This document shows, piece by piece, positions 35,701-47,359 of a stretch of 64,000 nt of DNA. The translations under genes were made by a program, and so were the position numbers. The stretch comes from Dimorphilus gyrociliatus (taxonomy: Eukaryota > Annelida > Polychaeta > Dinophilidae): NCBI GenBank assembly GCA_904063045.1, contig CAJFCJ010000006.1, positions 3,116,408 through 3,180,407 of the forward strand. The letters run 5' to 3'. Below the pieces are notes generated by a model, which searched no databases, was not told where the DNA came from, and saw only the letters and a list, made by a program, of their open reading frames with translations. Each line of letters opens with the position of its first letter. Within the stretch, counting starts at the first letter, position 1.

Positions 35701-37892
35701 ATATAAGTGAAGACAAGTATAAATTGGTGAATAGGAGAAAAATTAAAGGCCCATGCCTGTTTCTTTTTTTAAATAAGAAACAGGAGAGAATAATAAATAA
35801 TAAATATAAAAAAAAATAATGGACTTACTTTGGCACCTTTTACTAAAACCATTACTTTATCAAATAGGAATATTGTTCTGGTTTTCTTGTCATTGCTAGT
35901 TCCTTCCGCAACCTAAAAGTAATCATTATTTACGTTTTGCTTTCATCTTAATTATTATTTGAAGAAACATCAAGTATCTTACAAAGAAGATAGAGAGACT
36001 AAGAATACAAAATTTATAAAATGTATAGGATAACGTATAAACATACTATGAAGAATTTAAGCTGGATTTATATTCCATTCTCTTATAATGAAATTTTGAC
36101 AAATTAAGGAAAAGAAGGGCGAAAAATGAGACCTACCTTCAACTCACCATCCATAAGAAGTCTTCCGTAATCTTTTAATTCAGTGTTTACTGGCATATCA
36201 AAACAGCAAATACTACTCTCAATGTGCTTTATATTATTTAACATTTCCGTATCTCTCTTCATTTCATTTATGTAATTACCCAAATCTTTCATTGCGTTTA
36301 AACCAGCTTTGATTGATTCCTCGTCGTTATGTGATGAATCAGTTTTCTTTAAAATTGTATCCAATAGTAATGAATATTTGAGCGACCTTTGCATTGGGAC
36401 CTTAAGGATTTCGTTCAGGGGAAAAGTAGAACCGCATTCTTCACCCATTTTTACTTCGAACGCCTGGATTTTTTGTCTATACACTTCGCATCTCTTCATA
36501 AGATCTTGCAGCACTTCTTCAGCGAGTGGTAAATTTGAACAATAATAACCGTAGACAGTGAATTTCATTTTATTCCTTTCGAATGGTGCACCAATGCTCG
36601 AATTTTGTTCTTTAGCATTAATTAGATCCCTGCATAACTCTGTATGAACTTTTATAAGGTCGTCAATCATGTAAAATATACTTTCAAAATCATCTTTTGG
36701 AATAATACTCCTCAAAGGATCCATAAAGTGCTTTTTAATCATCTTTAAATTTAACTCTAAATATCGTTTTTCTGTTTCGACAAGTTCATCAATTGGATAA
36801 TTTCTTACGTCAGTAATTGACGGCAAGGTTCTTCGTCTTTGATAAACAATAGCTTCGTAGATTTCTTCTTCTTTGTCGTCATTTTCTCCGTAGTCATCGT
36901 AGGCGTGAATTTGTTCGAATGAACTATATCTATCTGCTAAGTCGAAATAATCTTCGTTGTGACTGGCGGAGATTCCAAATCCTTCTATGCCCGATTGCCT
37001 AGCCTTTGGGGATCTTGACAGTTTTGATAACGTTCGAAGAACTTTTCCAATATCTTCTAACTCGTAAAGGTCATTTGGCATAAATATATCATCTGGGTTT
37101 AAATCGAATTCATTGCAGGCTTGAATAAAGGCTTTTATATTTTTGACGCTTAAGAACTGTTTAAAAAATTATTTTTTATTAATTTATTGCTCCAATCTTA
37201 TCAGTAGGAAAAAGATTTATTTCCCTTGTAAGAAAAAAACTTATTGCCTTTGATCATTTCTTTGTTTTATATATACAAAAATATGTACAATATCGGTATG
37301 ATTTAGTTAAATAGTGTTATATTTGCTTATGTAAGCTTTGCTGTACTATTTTTCTTCCACGTACATTTCACTTCCGTGATATAAATAGAGGGGTAAGAAA
37401 AGAAAACTCTTGAAAATAATCACTTAAAAATATACATTACGATAAATTACTGCAATTTGGATTAAGAACTTGAAATATTATTCTATCGTCTACAATTACT
37501 CGGTGGAAAGTGATCTCTCCACGCTGGTGAATGCCCGCCAATATTTCTCGATATTTGTTGTTACTTACCAAAAGAAATATATGTTAAATAACTAATTAAT
37601 TAAAATAAAAGTCTTACAATTCTTGTTAAGAAATTGTTATTTAAGTTTAATTATCATCGTATGTAAAACTGACCTGTGAATTATTAGGTCTCTGTGAGAA
37701 ATTTTTTGAAGGAATTGATTCTGGGCTTAATACATTGCATAAATTGCATAATATTACACCATCGCGTAGCAAATGAACAAATTCGCACACTTGGTCGGAT
37801 GCGTTAACTCGATGGTCATCGCTAATTAATTTGCAGCGAATTAGCCATGAAACGCATTTTCTCCACTCATCTCCTGTGACCAGGTCCGCCAT
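32705..37892 (-). CDS. VAV: Vav guanine nucleotide exchange factor, full domain set
   Basis: Tyrosine-kinase-regulated exchange factor for Rho/Rac GTPases. Exons (complement): 37674-37892, 36137-37156, 35829-35912, 34163-34780, 33423-33571, 32705-33224; 2610 nt, 869 residues (about 845 in vertebrate Vav). Domains: CH about 1-118 (CKLISDDHRVN, FVHLLRDGVILCNL); acidic region with tyrosines including EEEIYEAIVY, matching the autoinhibitory site; DH about 190-370 (ELVETEKRYLELN, LKVPMQRSLKY); PH about 395-510; C1 about 523-572 with the Cys/His zinc ligands; SH3 about 585-647; SH2 about 698-785 (GTFLVRERE); proline linker QQPPPLPPS; final SH3 to 865. Its paralogue lies 760 bp upstream in the same orientation. 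Confidence 0.96.
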
Positions 37893-38652
37893 CTTTGTTT
37901 TCCACTTTAGTCATGTGACCTCCGTCACGAAGCGATAGTAGTTTTCGTACAATCCCGATATATTAAAAAAATTACATGTCATATATTTTAATTAAAATAA
38001 TTGAAGCTTCATTCCATTTATTAGAAAAAGTATAAAATGTGAAAAGAAGATATATTAGGGAACAAAATTCAATTACGCAAGAAATACACTATATCTAATA
38101 TAGCTTTAAACAAATAGTAAAGTTATTGTTTTTCTTTTCAAAAATTTGATAATATTTATACGAATTCTATGGTTAAAGTATTGAAATTTTTAAATAACAT
38201 TTCCAAGCTTGTTCTATAGAATAGACAATTAATATTCGTGTTAATTCGTTTAATTACGAAATAGTTAATCATATCTGAAGATAAATGAAGTCTTTAGGTG
38301 CAAAATAGAACAACAAAAACAAAAACAAAGGAAAATTCAATTTATTTACTATTAGCTTCAAATCATCTCAAATTTTAGTAGGAGCAGGAAGCAATTTTCT
38401 CTATCTTCAAAGTAAAACAAATGGTTTGTACAGGATATAAATGCATATCATTTATATATATATCGTGACTAGAAAGGGAATGATATTTGTAAATAACTAT
38501 AATCCTAGACAAAGCACTGAATCATTTAGAAAATCATGGTGATATTCAGGCTTGGTTTTATTTGTTTGTTATAGTTTATTCTGTTTATTTCAATGAATTA
38601 TGAAATAATAGAAAGTAAAAATAAAGAAATTTATAAGTAATCAATTAATTCA
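37893..38652. other. Spacer between the two Vav genes
   Basis: 760 bp holding the promoter of the full-length Vav and the 3' flank of its paralogue. I searched it for an SH3-encoding exon or relic and saw none. Confidence 0.5.
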
Positions 38653-41092
38653 TTAAGCTTTATAAGGATATTTTAAAGTCATATTCTCAAAAATAACATT
38701 TTCAGAGTAATATTGAACAAGTTCGACAATCGACGGAAACATAAAGTCTTTATATACATAAACACAATTAGCCCTTTTTTCAATTCTAACATGCTTCGGA
38801 TTATGTTTCACTCTTACAGTTATAGTGAAAAAACTTTGATTATTCAACCTCGTCTCTCTAACAAGGAATTTCCCTTGTACAGAGGCAGTTAAAATATTTT
38901 TTGCTTCCTCCTTAGTCATAAATCCTGCATACCTATATTTGAATAATACAAATTATTATTACAAACAATACAATTAATAATATAAATGTATATCTAACCA
39001 AGGCATATTTGTTAAATCTTCAGTATGGCCCAGTTTAGTTTCGTTAAAAATACAATCGTATTTATCACCTTGATTTAGACATTCGAAATGAGACTTGATA
39101 AAGCAATTGGAGCATTGATATCCTTGACGAATAATACCTTTTAATGTATAAGTACAAAAATTACAGAAAACAGGAGTTTTCGTTTGAAATGTTTTTAGAG
39201 AAAAGTTATGATTTTTAACAAAATAATGATCAAACTTTTCGAATAATGTTTTAACACTACTCTCTAAACTTTCAAAAGCTGTATTATCTCTTGCGTTTAT
39301 AATCAATTTTTCTGTAGGATTATCCACGGAAGATAACTTTATTCCATATTGCCATTTTTTAGATTTGGAATTATCTAGTAGTGAATATTTATAATCGCGT
39401 AGATAATATTGCCTTTTAACTTTATATTGATTACCATTATTCTGTAGGAAAGGAATAAAAATAGGAATTTATAATGATGAAGACTATAGAAACAATAAAC
39501 AGTTTAAGGATATCTTATCAATAAAATATTTCATTTTAAATGGTAATAAAAGATAGAGTATATCGTAAACTTACCTGCTTCTTTTTTAAAACGAATAGAA
39601 CATCGTCAAATAACAGAATATATCTGCGTTTATCGTCAATCTATTAAGGGAATAATAAAATAGTCGTTTATTTCTTAGTTATGCGTAAGAAAAATAAGCA
39701 TGTTATCATTAGTTGAAAAAAAAATTGGTATCTTATCTGTTTCCTTCCAGTAAAAAAAGTGTCAAGTTGTTTTTTATTGTATTTTGCAAAGTTGTTCTTT
39801 GTACTTACCATAAATTCACCATCCAATAAGAAATGTCCAAAATCTGTTAAATTCTGACTTGAAGGTAAAAGTCCTTCGACTTCTTTTTGTATTTGGGAGG
39901 TGTTTATCAGCATCTCAGTGTCTCTTAGCATTTCATTCGTGTATTTTAATATATCTTCTATTGCGTATTGCGCCTTTTTAATGGTACCCTTCTCCTTAGG
40001 AGAATAGTTGTCGGATAGGTATAAATTTGAAAGGATTAACGGATATTTTGTTAATCTCATCATTGGAACTTTCAATAGTTCCATTGTGGAGAAACAATAG
40101 TCAATTGAGTCACTCATATTCTTTTCGCAATCAAAGAAAAGCTGCAAATTTGCTTTCGAAAATTTCATCAAAGTATCCTCAATAACAGGAATATTTGCAC
40201 AATAATCGCCGTACATGGAAAAATTTACTCTATTATTCAAAAATATTTGTCCTATATTGTTTTTGGAGTTGATCACTTCTTGGAGTTGTTGTAAAAATAC
40301 TTTGTGAAAGGATATTAGCCGATCAATACCATTAAAAATGATCTTGTGATCACTTTCACAAATTTTACCTTTCAGCGGAATCATAAAAAACGTTTTTATC
40401 GGAAGTAAACTCTTATTCAAATATATTTCTTCCGTTTCGAGAAGTTCATTGAGGGCATAGTTTATTCCATCTGTAGAATCTGTCGAATTTAGGTTGGTTT
40501 TACCGAGTAATTTCTGATAGATGCTATCCTCTTCCTCCTCCCTATTTGAGTTACTAACTGAAAGATTTATATAAATTGCTCCTGGTCGGGATGGAGAAGA
40601 ACCGTTTTCGTCTTCTGGTAGACTGTAGCCATATGGATCCCAATCTTTAGAAAATTTACTTTCTGAAAGTTTGTATAAAGTTCGAAGAATAGGAAAGCCG
40701 TTAACTTTAAAAAAATCGGTTATTTCAAATATATCCTTTGATTCTAATCCAAAATATGAGCATGTTTCTCTAAATGCGTTAATATTTCTGGTGCTAAGAA
40801 ACTGGAAATAAAAGTAAGCATTGTTCAGCCTTCCAGATAGTGTATAAAATGAACAAAAAAACAAACAATAAAGTTTTATTACCTTTGAATTATTCGGTCT
40901 GTAAGAGAAATGTGTTAATGGTAGAATATCGGGCTTTAAAACATTGCATAGATTACATAGAATGACACCATCCTTAAGTAAATTGATAAATTCTTCCAAT
41001 GTACTATTCGGTAAGTTAATCGGATGATCTTTGCTAATTAATTTACAAACAGTAAACCATCGAACGTATTTCTTCCAATCATTGGCAGCCAT
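38653..41092 (-). CDS. VAV: Vav paralogue lacking both SH3 domains
   Basis: Exons (complement): 40883-41092, 39809-40801, 39575-39640, 38999-39441, 38653-38932; 1992 nt, 663 residues. Domains: CH (CKLISKDHPIN, FINLLKDGVILCNL); DH (ELLETEEIYLNKSL, LLKVPMMRLTKYPL); PH; C1 about 500-548 (FCNFCTYTLKG, HFECLNQGDKYDC); SH2 about 573-655 (GKFLVRETRLNN). It ends at KYPYKA directly after the SH2. The SH3 normally between C1 and SH2 and the C-terminal SH3 are both absent. The C1-to-SH2 junction splices at the same PW codon and phase as in the neighbour. Acidic-region tyrosine SIYQKLL is retained. Tandem duplication is inferred from order, orientation and shared junctions. Confidence 0.94.
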
Positions 41093-41570
41093 GCGAACCT
41101 ATGCAACTGTAGAATAGTTTTAAATGATATGCTACCTTAGTGACGTAGCCGTATAAAAGATAACAGATATTAATAATACAGTAGATTAGTAGAGGTACGA
41201 AGTTGTGACAATATTAAAAACATTAGAGTTAGATAAATATGCTGTGTTTGAAAGAGTAAATAGCTTACAAGTATAAATAGAAACATTAAAAGAGAAAGCT
41301 TCATCAAAGTTTCAATAGAAGCAGGAAATTATATACATAATTACAGATAAAAGAGAAGGAATATAATAAAAGTACTAGCAAATATCGACAGACTCTGATA
41401 CTGTTAATTATTAGATATATTTAGATATCTAATGTCCCTTTTTACTGTCAGTAAACTATTACTTTTATCCCTCTTTATCAGCGGTTTTTAGATGCTAAAT
41501 ATTAAAAAAGATAAATATATAATTAATAATACAAATATTAAAGGATAAAATAAATATTATCAGTTCATAT
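41093..41570. other. Intergenic upstream of the SH3-less Vav
   Basis: 478 bp: promoter of the Vav paralogue (with a TGACGTA half-CRE at 41141-41147) and 3' flank of the C2-domain gene. No coding signal. Confidence 0.4.
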
Positions 41571-43412
41571 CTAACTCCTATTTCGTAGTTTGTTTTTGTT
41601 TTGTTTTTTACTAACATTTGGTAAGAAATTCAATTGTGGAAACATTCTATAAAATTTTTGAACGTTATATCCATCAGTTGAAATTGATTTTTCATTTCCT
41701 TTAACAAACAATTTTATATTCTTAGAATTTTTTATTACTCTGCCTTCTTCCGCTTTGAAATGGTTGTTGAAGACTAAATTTCTAAGAAACTGAATACGGT
41801 CTTTTCTAGTATTCTTTTGGGAATATTCCCTCTGGAGGGAGTGTAACCTTAATGTATAAATAACAGAAAAAATTTCATTAGGAGAGAAGTCTTTTCATCT
41901 CATTTTTCATGATTAAATATAAATGATAATAGAGGGGAAAATAATGATATATCTTTGTATATATATATATATATATCTATATATGATGTAAAAGTATACC
42001 TTGTTTTTATTTGTGATATTACTAAAACAGGTTCTTTAAATGTTGAATCATCTAAAATATCCTCATTATTTTCGCTAATTCTTTTAGAACCGATAAATTT
42101 GACTTTTCTAGTAAAATTAATGAAAGGTGGATGCCCTATGTTAATCGGCTTAAGAACTCCTGAGAATCTATATATAGAACGATTGGTTTATCTCTTAAAT
42201 GTGAATATGTTATATATATATATATATATAATGTATATATTAATTAATTTTTATACTGTCTTCCAGAATCTAATCTTTTACTTATTACTTCGGGTCTGAA
42301 GAACAGGCAATGGGATAGAATATCTTTGAAGGGCTTATTTAAACAGCTTAGCGCAAACTATTATAACGTAAGATAAATATTTATGAATAATATTGATATA
42401 TACATATATATGCGAACTATAGTAGAGTAACCATAACCAAATATTCCATATGAGAAACAGTATTCCAATTCAACTGATGCAGTTACAGCATCGTGTTCTT
42501 TTAGTTCCAAAATATCAATGCGATAAGGATTCTAGGAAATTATAAATTATGTGGTGGTTTCTCATATGCTATTTTACATAAAAAAAGAGGCGTATGTTGT
42601 GTATTTAATAATTACTTGGATAATTTCAAACATGTCAAGGTCTCGGGAGGCAAATACGAAATGATCTTTATCAATATTGTCAGGTTCAGGGATAATAATA
42701 AACTCTATTCTAACATTATTAGGCGATGATATATTCTTTGAAATAATCTAAAATTATTAATTTTGTTTAATTAATAAGGAAGAAATAAAATCAATTGTTT
42801 GATATACAAACTCTTGGTAAGCTAAAATGAAACACCTCATCAATAGTAAAGGAATGAGGTAAATTTTCGCAGTCTATAGCTTGAGAAGCTTTTATATAAT
42901 CCTGAATACATATCCGCAAATACACTTTTAATGGATATTTAATGGAGTCTAGGTATTAAACAATAATACTATCAAATAAAATTCATTTTTTTATTATATT
43001 TTCTGTCCTACAAATATCTTGAAGCATGTAGCTTAAAATATGAGCCTTCTTTATGTGTATTGCCAACACTCCAGACTTGTCAGGAAGAGGAGAATTATTA
43101 ATGGTGCTATAGAATTACGATGTTTTATGTCTATACTAAACTGGGTAAGTTTGTAATGAAGGGGATAAAATACTATGAGCATTGACACTTTGACCATACG
43201 TAAGGCTACTGCTAATAAAATAGTGCAATTATTCTTTGCTACTTTAGTAGTTTCTCTTCTCACTGTTTACTTACACTCGAGAACTTTCCACCGATTCTGA
43301 GAAATACCGTTTAATGCATATAAAACAGATAAAATATCAACAACTTTTAATATAAATGTTTTATATTAATTTTAGGGAACTGACCAGAAGGTAATAATTT
43401 TGTTTTACTCAT
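41571..43412 (-). CDS. C2-domain protein resembling C2CD6/CATSPERT
   Basis: Nine exons (complement): 43385-43412, 43275-43296, 43012-43106, 42812-42948, 42616-42747, 42404-42531, 42257-42295, 42000-42167, 41571-41829; 1008 nt, 335 residues, in frame. Residues about 25-160 look like a C2 fold: SGVLAIHIKKAHIL, YPLKVYLRICI, the FHFSLPR strand and VRIEFIII. This is followed by ASVELEYCFSYGIFGYGYS, which I associate with C2CD6 (ALS2CR11), the CatSper tau subunit of the sperm flagellar calcium channel; that assignment is tentative. The acidic calcium-binding loops are not obvious. The tail is lysine-rich. Exons 1 and 2 are only 28 and 22 nt, so the N-terminus is the weakest part; an alternative upstream start is possible. 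Confidence 0.6.
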
Positions 43413-43717
43413 TGTTAGTATTAGATTGTTGATGGAGAATTTGAACTTAGAAATCATTGATGACATCAAACACTTTTCAATTAAAAAGTGCAAAAAGAAA
43501 AAGAGAATTATAAGTGACAAATAAAGCTTAATACAATTGAAGCTTTCCATATTGACCAAAAACCAGTACAATGTCAATAAATTATGATCTTTCAAAACTT
43601 TACTCCTCTCTGTCTATAGTTTTTATGATTGTATCTACTAATAATGCTAGACATACTAGCGTATACATATATATGCATGTATCTATGTGTTAGCATACAA
43701 TTTTTCAAGCGTTTTTT
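43413..43717. other. Spacer LITAF to C2-domain gene
   Basis: 305 bp between tandem minus-strand genes. A hydrophobic open stretch in it can be read but does not join the C2 gene in frame as well as the ATG at 43410-43412. Confidence 0.4.
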
Positions 43718-45004
43718 TCAGATCCTGTTGTAACGGCCTAACATTTGATGACAATTAGGACAAGTATGTACGACATCCTTTGTTGAATCCAAACAAAATG
43801 GTATCAAACAACACAGCAGCCACCAAAAAAAGAAACATAATACTGCAGCCAAAACCCAAGTCAGAGCTCCTACTTCGTAGTCGGTGGCAGTGAGTATTTG
43901 AGCATTGCAACGAGTACAATTCATTTGAACTGGAAATTCACGAAATTGATGAACTAATACTGCAGTGGGTTGAGTTGTTACAACAGTAACGTTCGAGTGC
44001 ATGGTACCTGAATGGGATATAATATTTTAGTTTAATTTTTTTCAATAGATATTTAAAAATTGAGGCACAACAAATATCTAGATTAAAATATGATACAATT
44101 TGTTGATTTGTGATCGATAAGTCTAATTGCTTTAATACTTCACTTAATCCCATACTATAAAGTATAATTTAACTGACAACTTTGTTAACAACATAGTCAG
44201 CTAGACAAGATTCACTGAAAAGATATCGTGCATGGAAACTTTATAAGGCTACAAGACATTGTATAATTGACAATATAAAAGAAAAAAATGAGTTAGCATC
44301 CATTGCAAACATGCAACCAGCGAACTACTGCAATCTCTTCGTACAACATATTTGATTTGCTAATTGTATACATTTTTTACCCTGTGTGTAGATTGGATAT
44401 CCTGATGTACAAATTATAGAGAGTTATATTGATAGCTTTGTTAAGATTCTTGTTAAATAATACAAATATAAGACTCAATATAGTTGTAAAATTTACCAGT
44501 TTGTCCGGGAATCTGTCCATAAGCTGGCGGAGCTGGAGTTAAAGACGAATAACCTGCTGGAAATGTATAAATGTCATAATCTTTAAACAAGATAAAGTTA
44601 AAATGAAAAAATATCAGGGAAAATTATGCAATATTACTTAGCATTACAGTTATTCTATTATTAACTTAAACTAGTTTTAATCTCAACCTTTAGTTAAAAG
44701 TGATAATCTTTGTGTGATGTGTCTAGAATAATGAAAATGGAATTAATTAGATAAACTCTCCCTACTTCTAGTCTTATTCTCAGGAAGCAAGTCTCAAAGC
44801 CGATTTTGTACAGCTCGTTTGCACATCAAAAAGAATAGAATGTGGTATGAGGACGAGTGTGATGATAGCAGTATCACATTCCGGAAACCAATTCCGTATA
44901 CAAGTAATTTGACATAGAGATAAATATTCATTCATACCTTGATTCACGAGAGGTGGTGGAGGAAACTGCTCCTTTGTCTCAGAATAAGGCGGAGGTGCGG
45001 ACAT
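43718..45004 (-). CDS. LITAF: LITAF-domain protein (SIMPLE-like)
   Basis: Late-endosome/lysosome membrane-associated zinc protein acting in endosomal sorting. Exons (complement): 44938-45004, 44497-44556, 43718-44007; 417 nt, 138 residues. The N-terminus is proline-rich with PPxY motifs (PPPYSE, PPAYGQ) that would bind NEDD4-type WW domains. The LITAF domain has its first zinc knuckle CTRC, a membrane-inserted hydrophobic stretch (WVLAAVLCFFFWWLLCCLIPF) and the second knuckle HTCPNCHQMLG. Start is the ATG at 45002-45004, as no ATG lies further upstream in frame. The family assignment is firm; which family member (LITAF versus CDIP1-like) is not. Confidence 0.95.
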
Positions 45005-47359
45005 GTTTACTGACAAAAGTACTTGAAAACAGAAAAGATGCTTTTCTAAAATATCCCAGACCTATTAATCAGAATTGTATATTTACACAGTGAATAAAAT
45101 GCTCAATCATTTATTTTTTAGTTCTATAGAACATTATTATGACACTTACCAAGCAGCAGGGATAGTGCTTTTGCTAACCACAGCTTCGAAGAATGACGTC
45201 AAATCTCAGAACGGCGTGTGGTTACATATTCTCGCGCATCTTGTTATGATAAGTGTTTGAAGCGGATTAACGTACCAGTTTACTATAAGTTTATCATGGC
45301 TTATGCTCCAGAACTTTACCTATAATAGTAATATAGAAGATATTGTGTTAAATTGAAAACTTTCGAATAAATCACAAAGAGTTAATAGAAATCATTTTAC
45401 TAAAGAAAATGTATTAGTACAAAAAGTTAAAGAAATGAGACTATTCGATCCAGTTCATTCGAAAAATTGAAATTCTCTTTTTGGAACAAGAAGAGTGATT
45501 CAATGAATTTTTAAATCTAAGTTACATGACCAGTGTATAAGATACTTTTCCATAAGAAATTTCTAATAAAAGTATAGCTTGTGCCATTCTTTAGTCAGAT
45601 GAAACTTTTAAATTGGATTCTTTTTTATTACTTTTTTGAAAATATTTCTTAATTGAAAGTTTATTTTATCCTAATTATCTTTATGTATAAGAATATAATT
45701 AATATAATTAAATAATATTTATATGTATACTTGTCAAAAGTAAACACTATCCCAATAGATTTAAGATAAACCTACCAGTAGATGGGGCTACGCTAAATCC
45801 TTGGAATAAATGATAGAATAAGCCGGGGAAGGGAAAAAAAACAAGATAGAACCATAAAGAGTAATAGAAAACTCGAATCAGTCTAGCTAATGGATGATGG
45901 GATTATCCTTGAGATAATAATATTAGTAATAACTTGAATTATTTGTACACATTTTTGAAGGAACGGTAAAATAGCTATAGTTAAATTATGCAATACTCCA
46001 TAATTGGTTGGATATATGGGTGTTTTTATATATCTAAAAAAGAAAAAGTATATAGTATAAGGAACAGTAAACTGTAAATATATTATATTATCCATATATC
46101 GTTAACAGATCCAATCAGATGGTGAAAAAAGTGGCAGTATGAGATGATACCTAAGAAAACGGCCTGAAATTAATCGGTCCAACTTAAAAAAGATAAGGGG
46201 AAATTCTTATGAAGAAGTCTTTTAAGATAGCTGTTGGACTGTAAATTGGATATTTCTTCTCTCGCTATAAGCATCACTACGTGAGAAATAGAGAATGAAA
46301 GAGGATTGAAAAATATAAAACAAAATAAAACAGATAGATTAGCAGTTGCATTGAGAAACTTGTCTACAGGAAATTGATAAAACTGTACGTAAAAGTAAAA
46401 AGACTATGACCTTCATTATAAAAGATTTGTCTCTGTTTTGGGACATTATACGGTTTGTATTCCCTCCAAAGAACAGTTATGGCGGAGGAAAAAGAAAATA
46501 GTATTTTGTAAATTTTTATGGTACTTTTTTCAAGTCTAAAAATACATTCTTTTTGTTGATAAAATGTTACTAAATCAATAATGTTCTCCATTGTTATCTA
46601 AATGTAAAATGAGAATTAACGAGATTTTGTGGTTGTTAGTAAATTATTCCTTGGAATTGATTACAATCACAATTTTTTTGAGTCTCTTAAAAATTTGGTC
46701 AAGAACAAATTTATTTAATGATTTTTAATGGTTTAATTTATAGTTAAAAGGTTTAAGAAAGAATTGTACAACCTAATGTGGAAATTATATTTTAAAATAA
46801 ATTATGCTTAATTTTTACTTTAAAAGAATGTAAAAAGTTAAGAAAATTGAAAAACTTTGAAGAAAATTAATAAAATAATCAATTTATTCGACTTGCGTGC
46901 GTTTATGTTACTATTTATATGAAAAGAACAAAAAAATCGTTAAGCAAACAATTGTAGCAGACGAAGAAACAATTGCTTAACTATTCAAACGCCATTTTGT
47001 TTTCCCGTCTTCAGTCATCTGTGGCTTTCCTCTTTTCGAAACAAAATTATGCGCGGCATTTTCAATCCAAGCTATTCGTTGTTCTTAAGCATCACAAATT
47101 TGAGTCTTCTACAAGCCAGTTAATCATGATATACTGGGCAACATCCAGTTAACTGCCAAGATATTGGAAACGCATAAAGAGAAAAAATAAGCATCGAAAA
47201 AAAAGGAACGACAGAAAGAATAAGGGATAGAGAGAAGAAAAATAAAAGAAAATTAAGCAAGGGTTCAACGATAAAATTGCTTAAAATCTGATTAAATTAT
47301 TAATTGAATTAGCAGTCAAGAAATATTTGGCATAAAAGACACCGAATAAATACAATCAA
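45005..47359. other. Divergent intergenic region LITAF/ECE
   Basis: 2.36 kb. It holds the LITAF promoter with a CRE and, near 46980-47359, the likely promoter and 5'UTR of the peptidase gene. No coding exon supported. Confidence 0.45.
45194..45201. promoter_or_regulatory. Full CRE palindrome (TGACGTCA)
   Basis: Exact TGACGTCA about 190 bp upstream of the LITAF ATG, a CREB/ATF-type site by sequence. Binding is inferred. Confidence 0.5.

Noticed and set aside
43430-43595. Hydrophobic minus-strand frame starting MESFNCIKL, possible membrane anchor for the C2 gene
   Set aside because: The downstream ATG at 43410-43412 with its GTCAGT donor joins the next exon in the right phase; reading through the hydrophobic segment does not improve the model.
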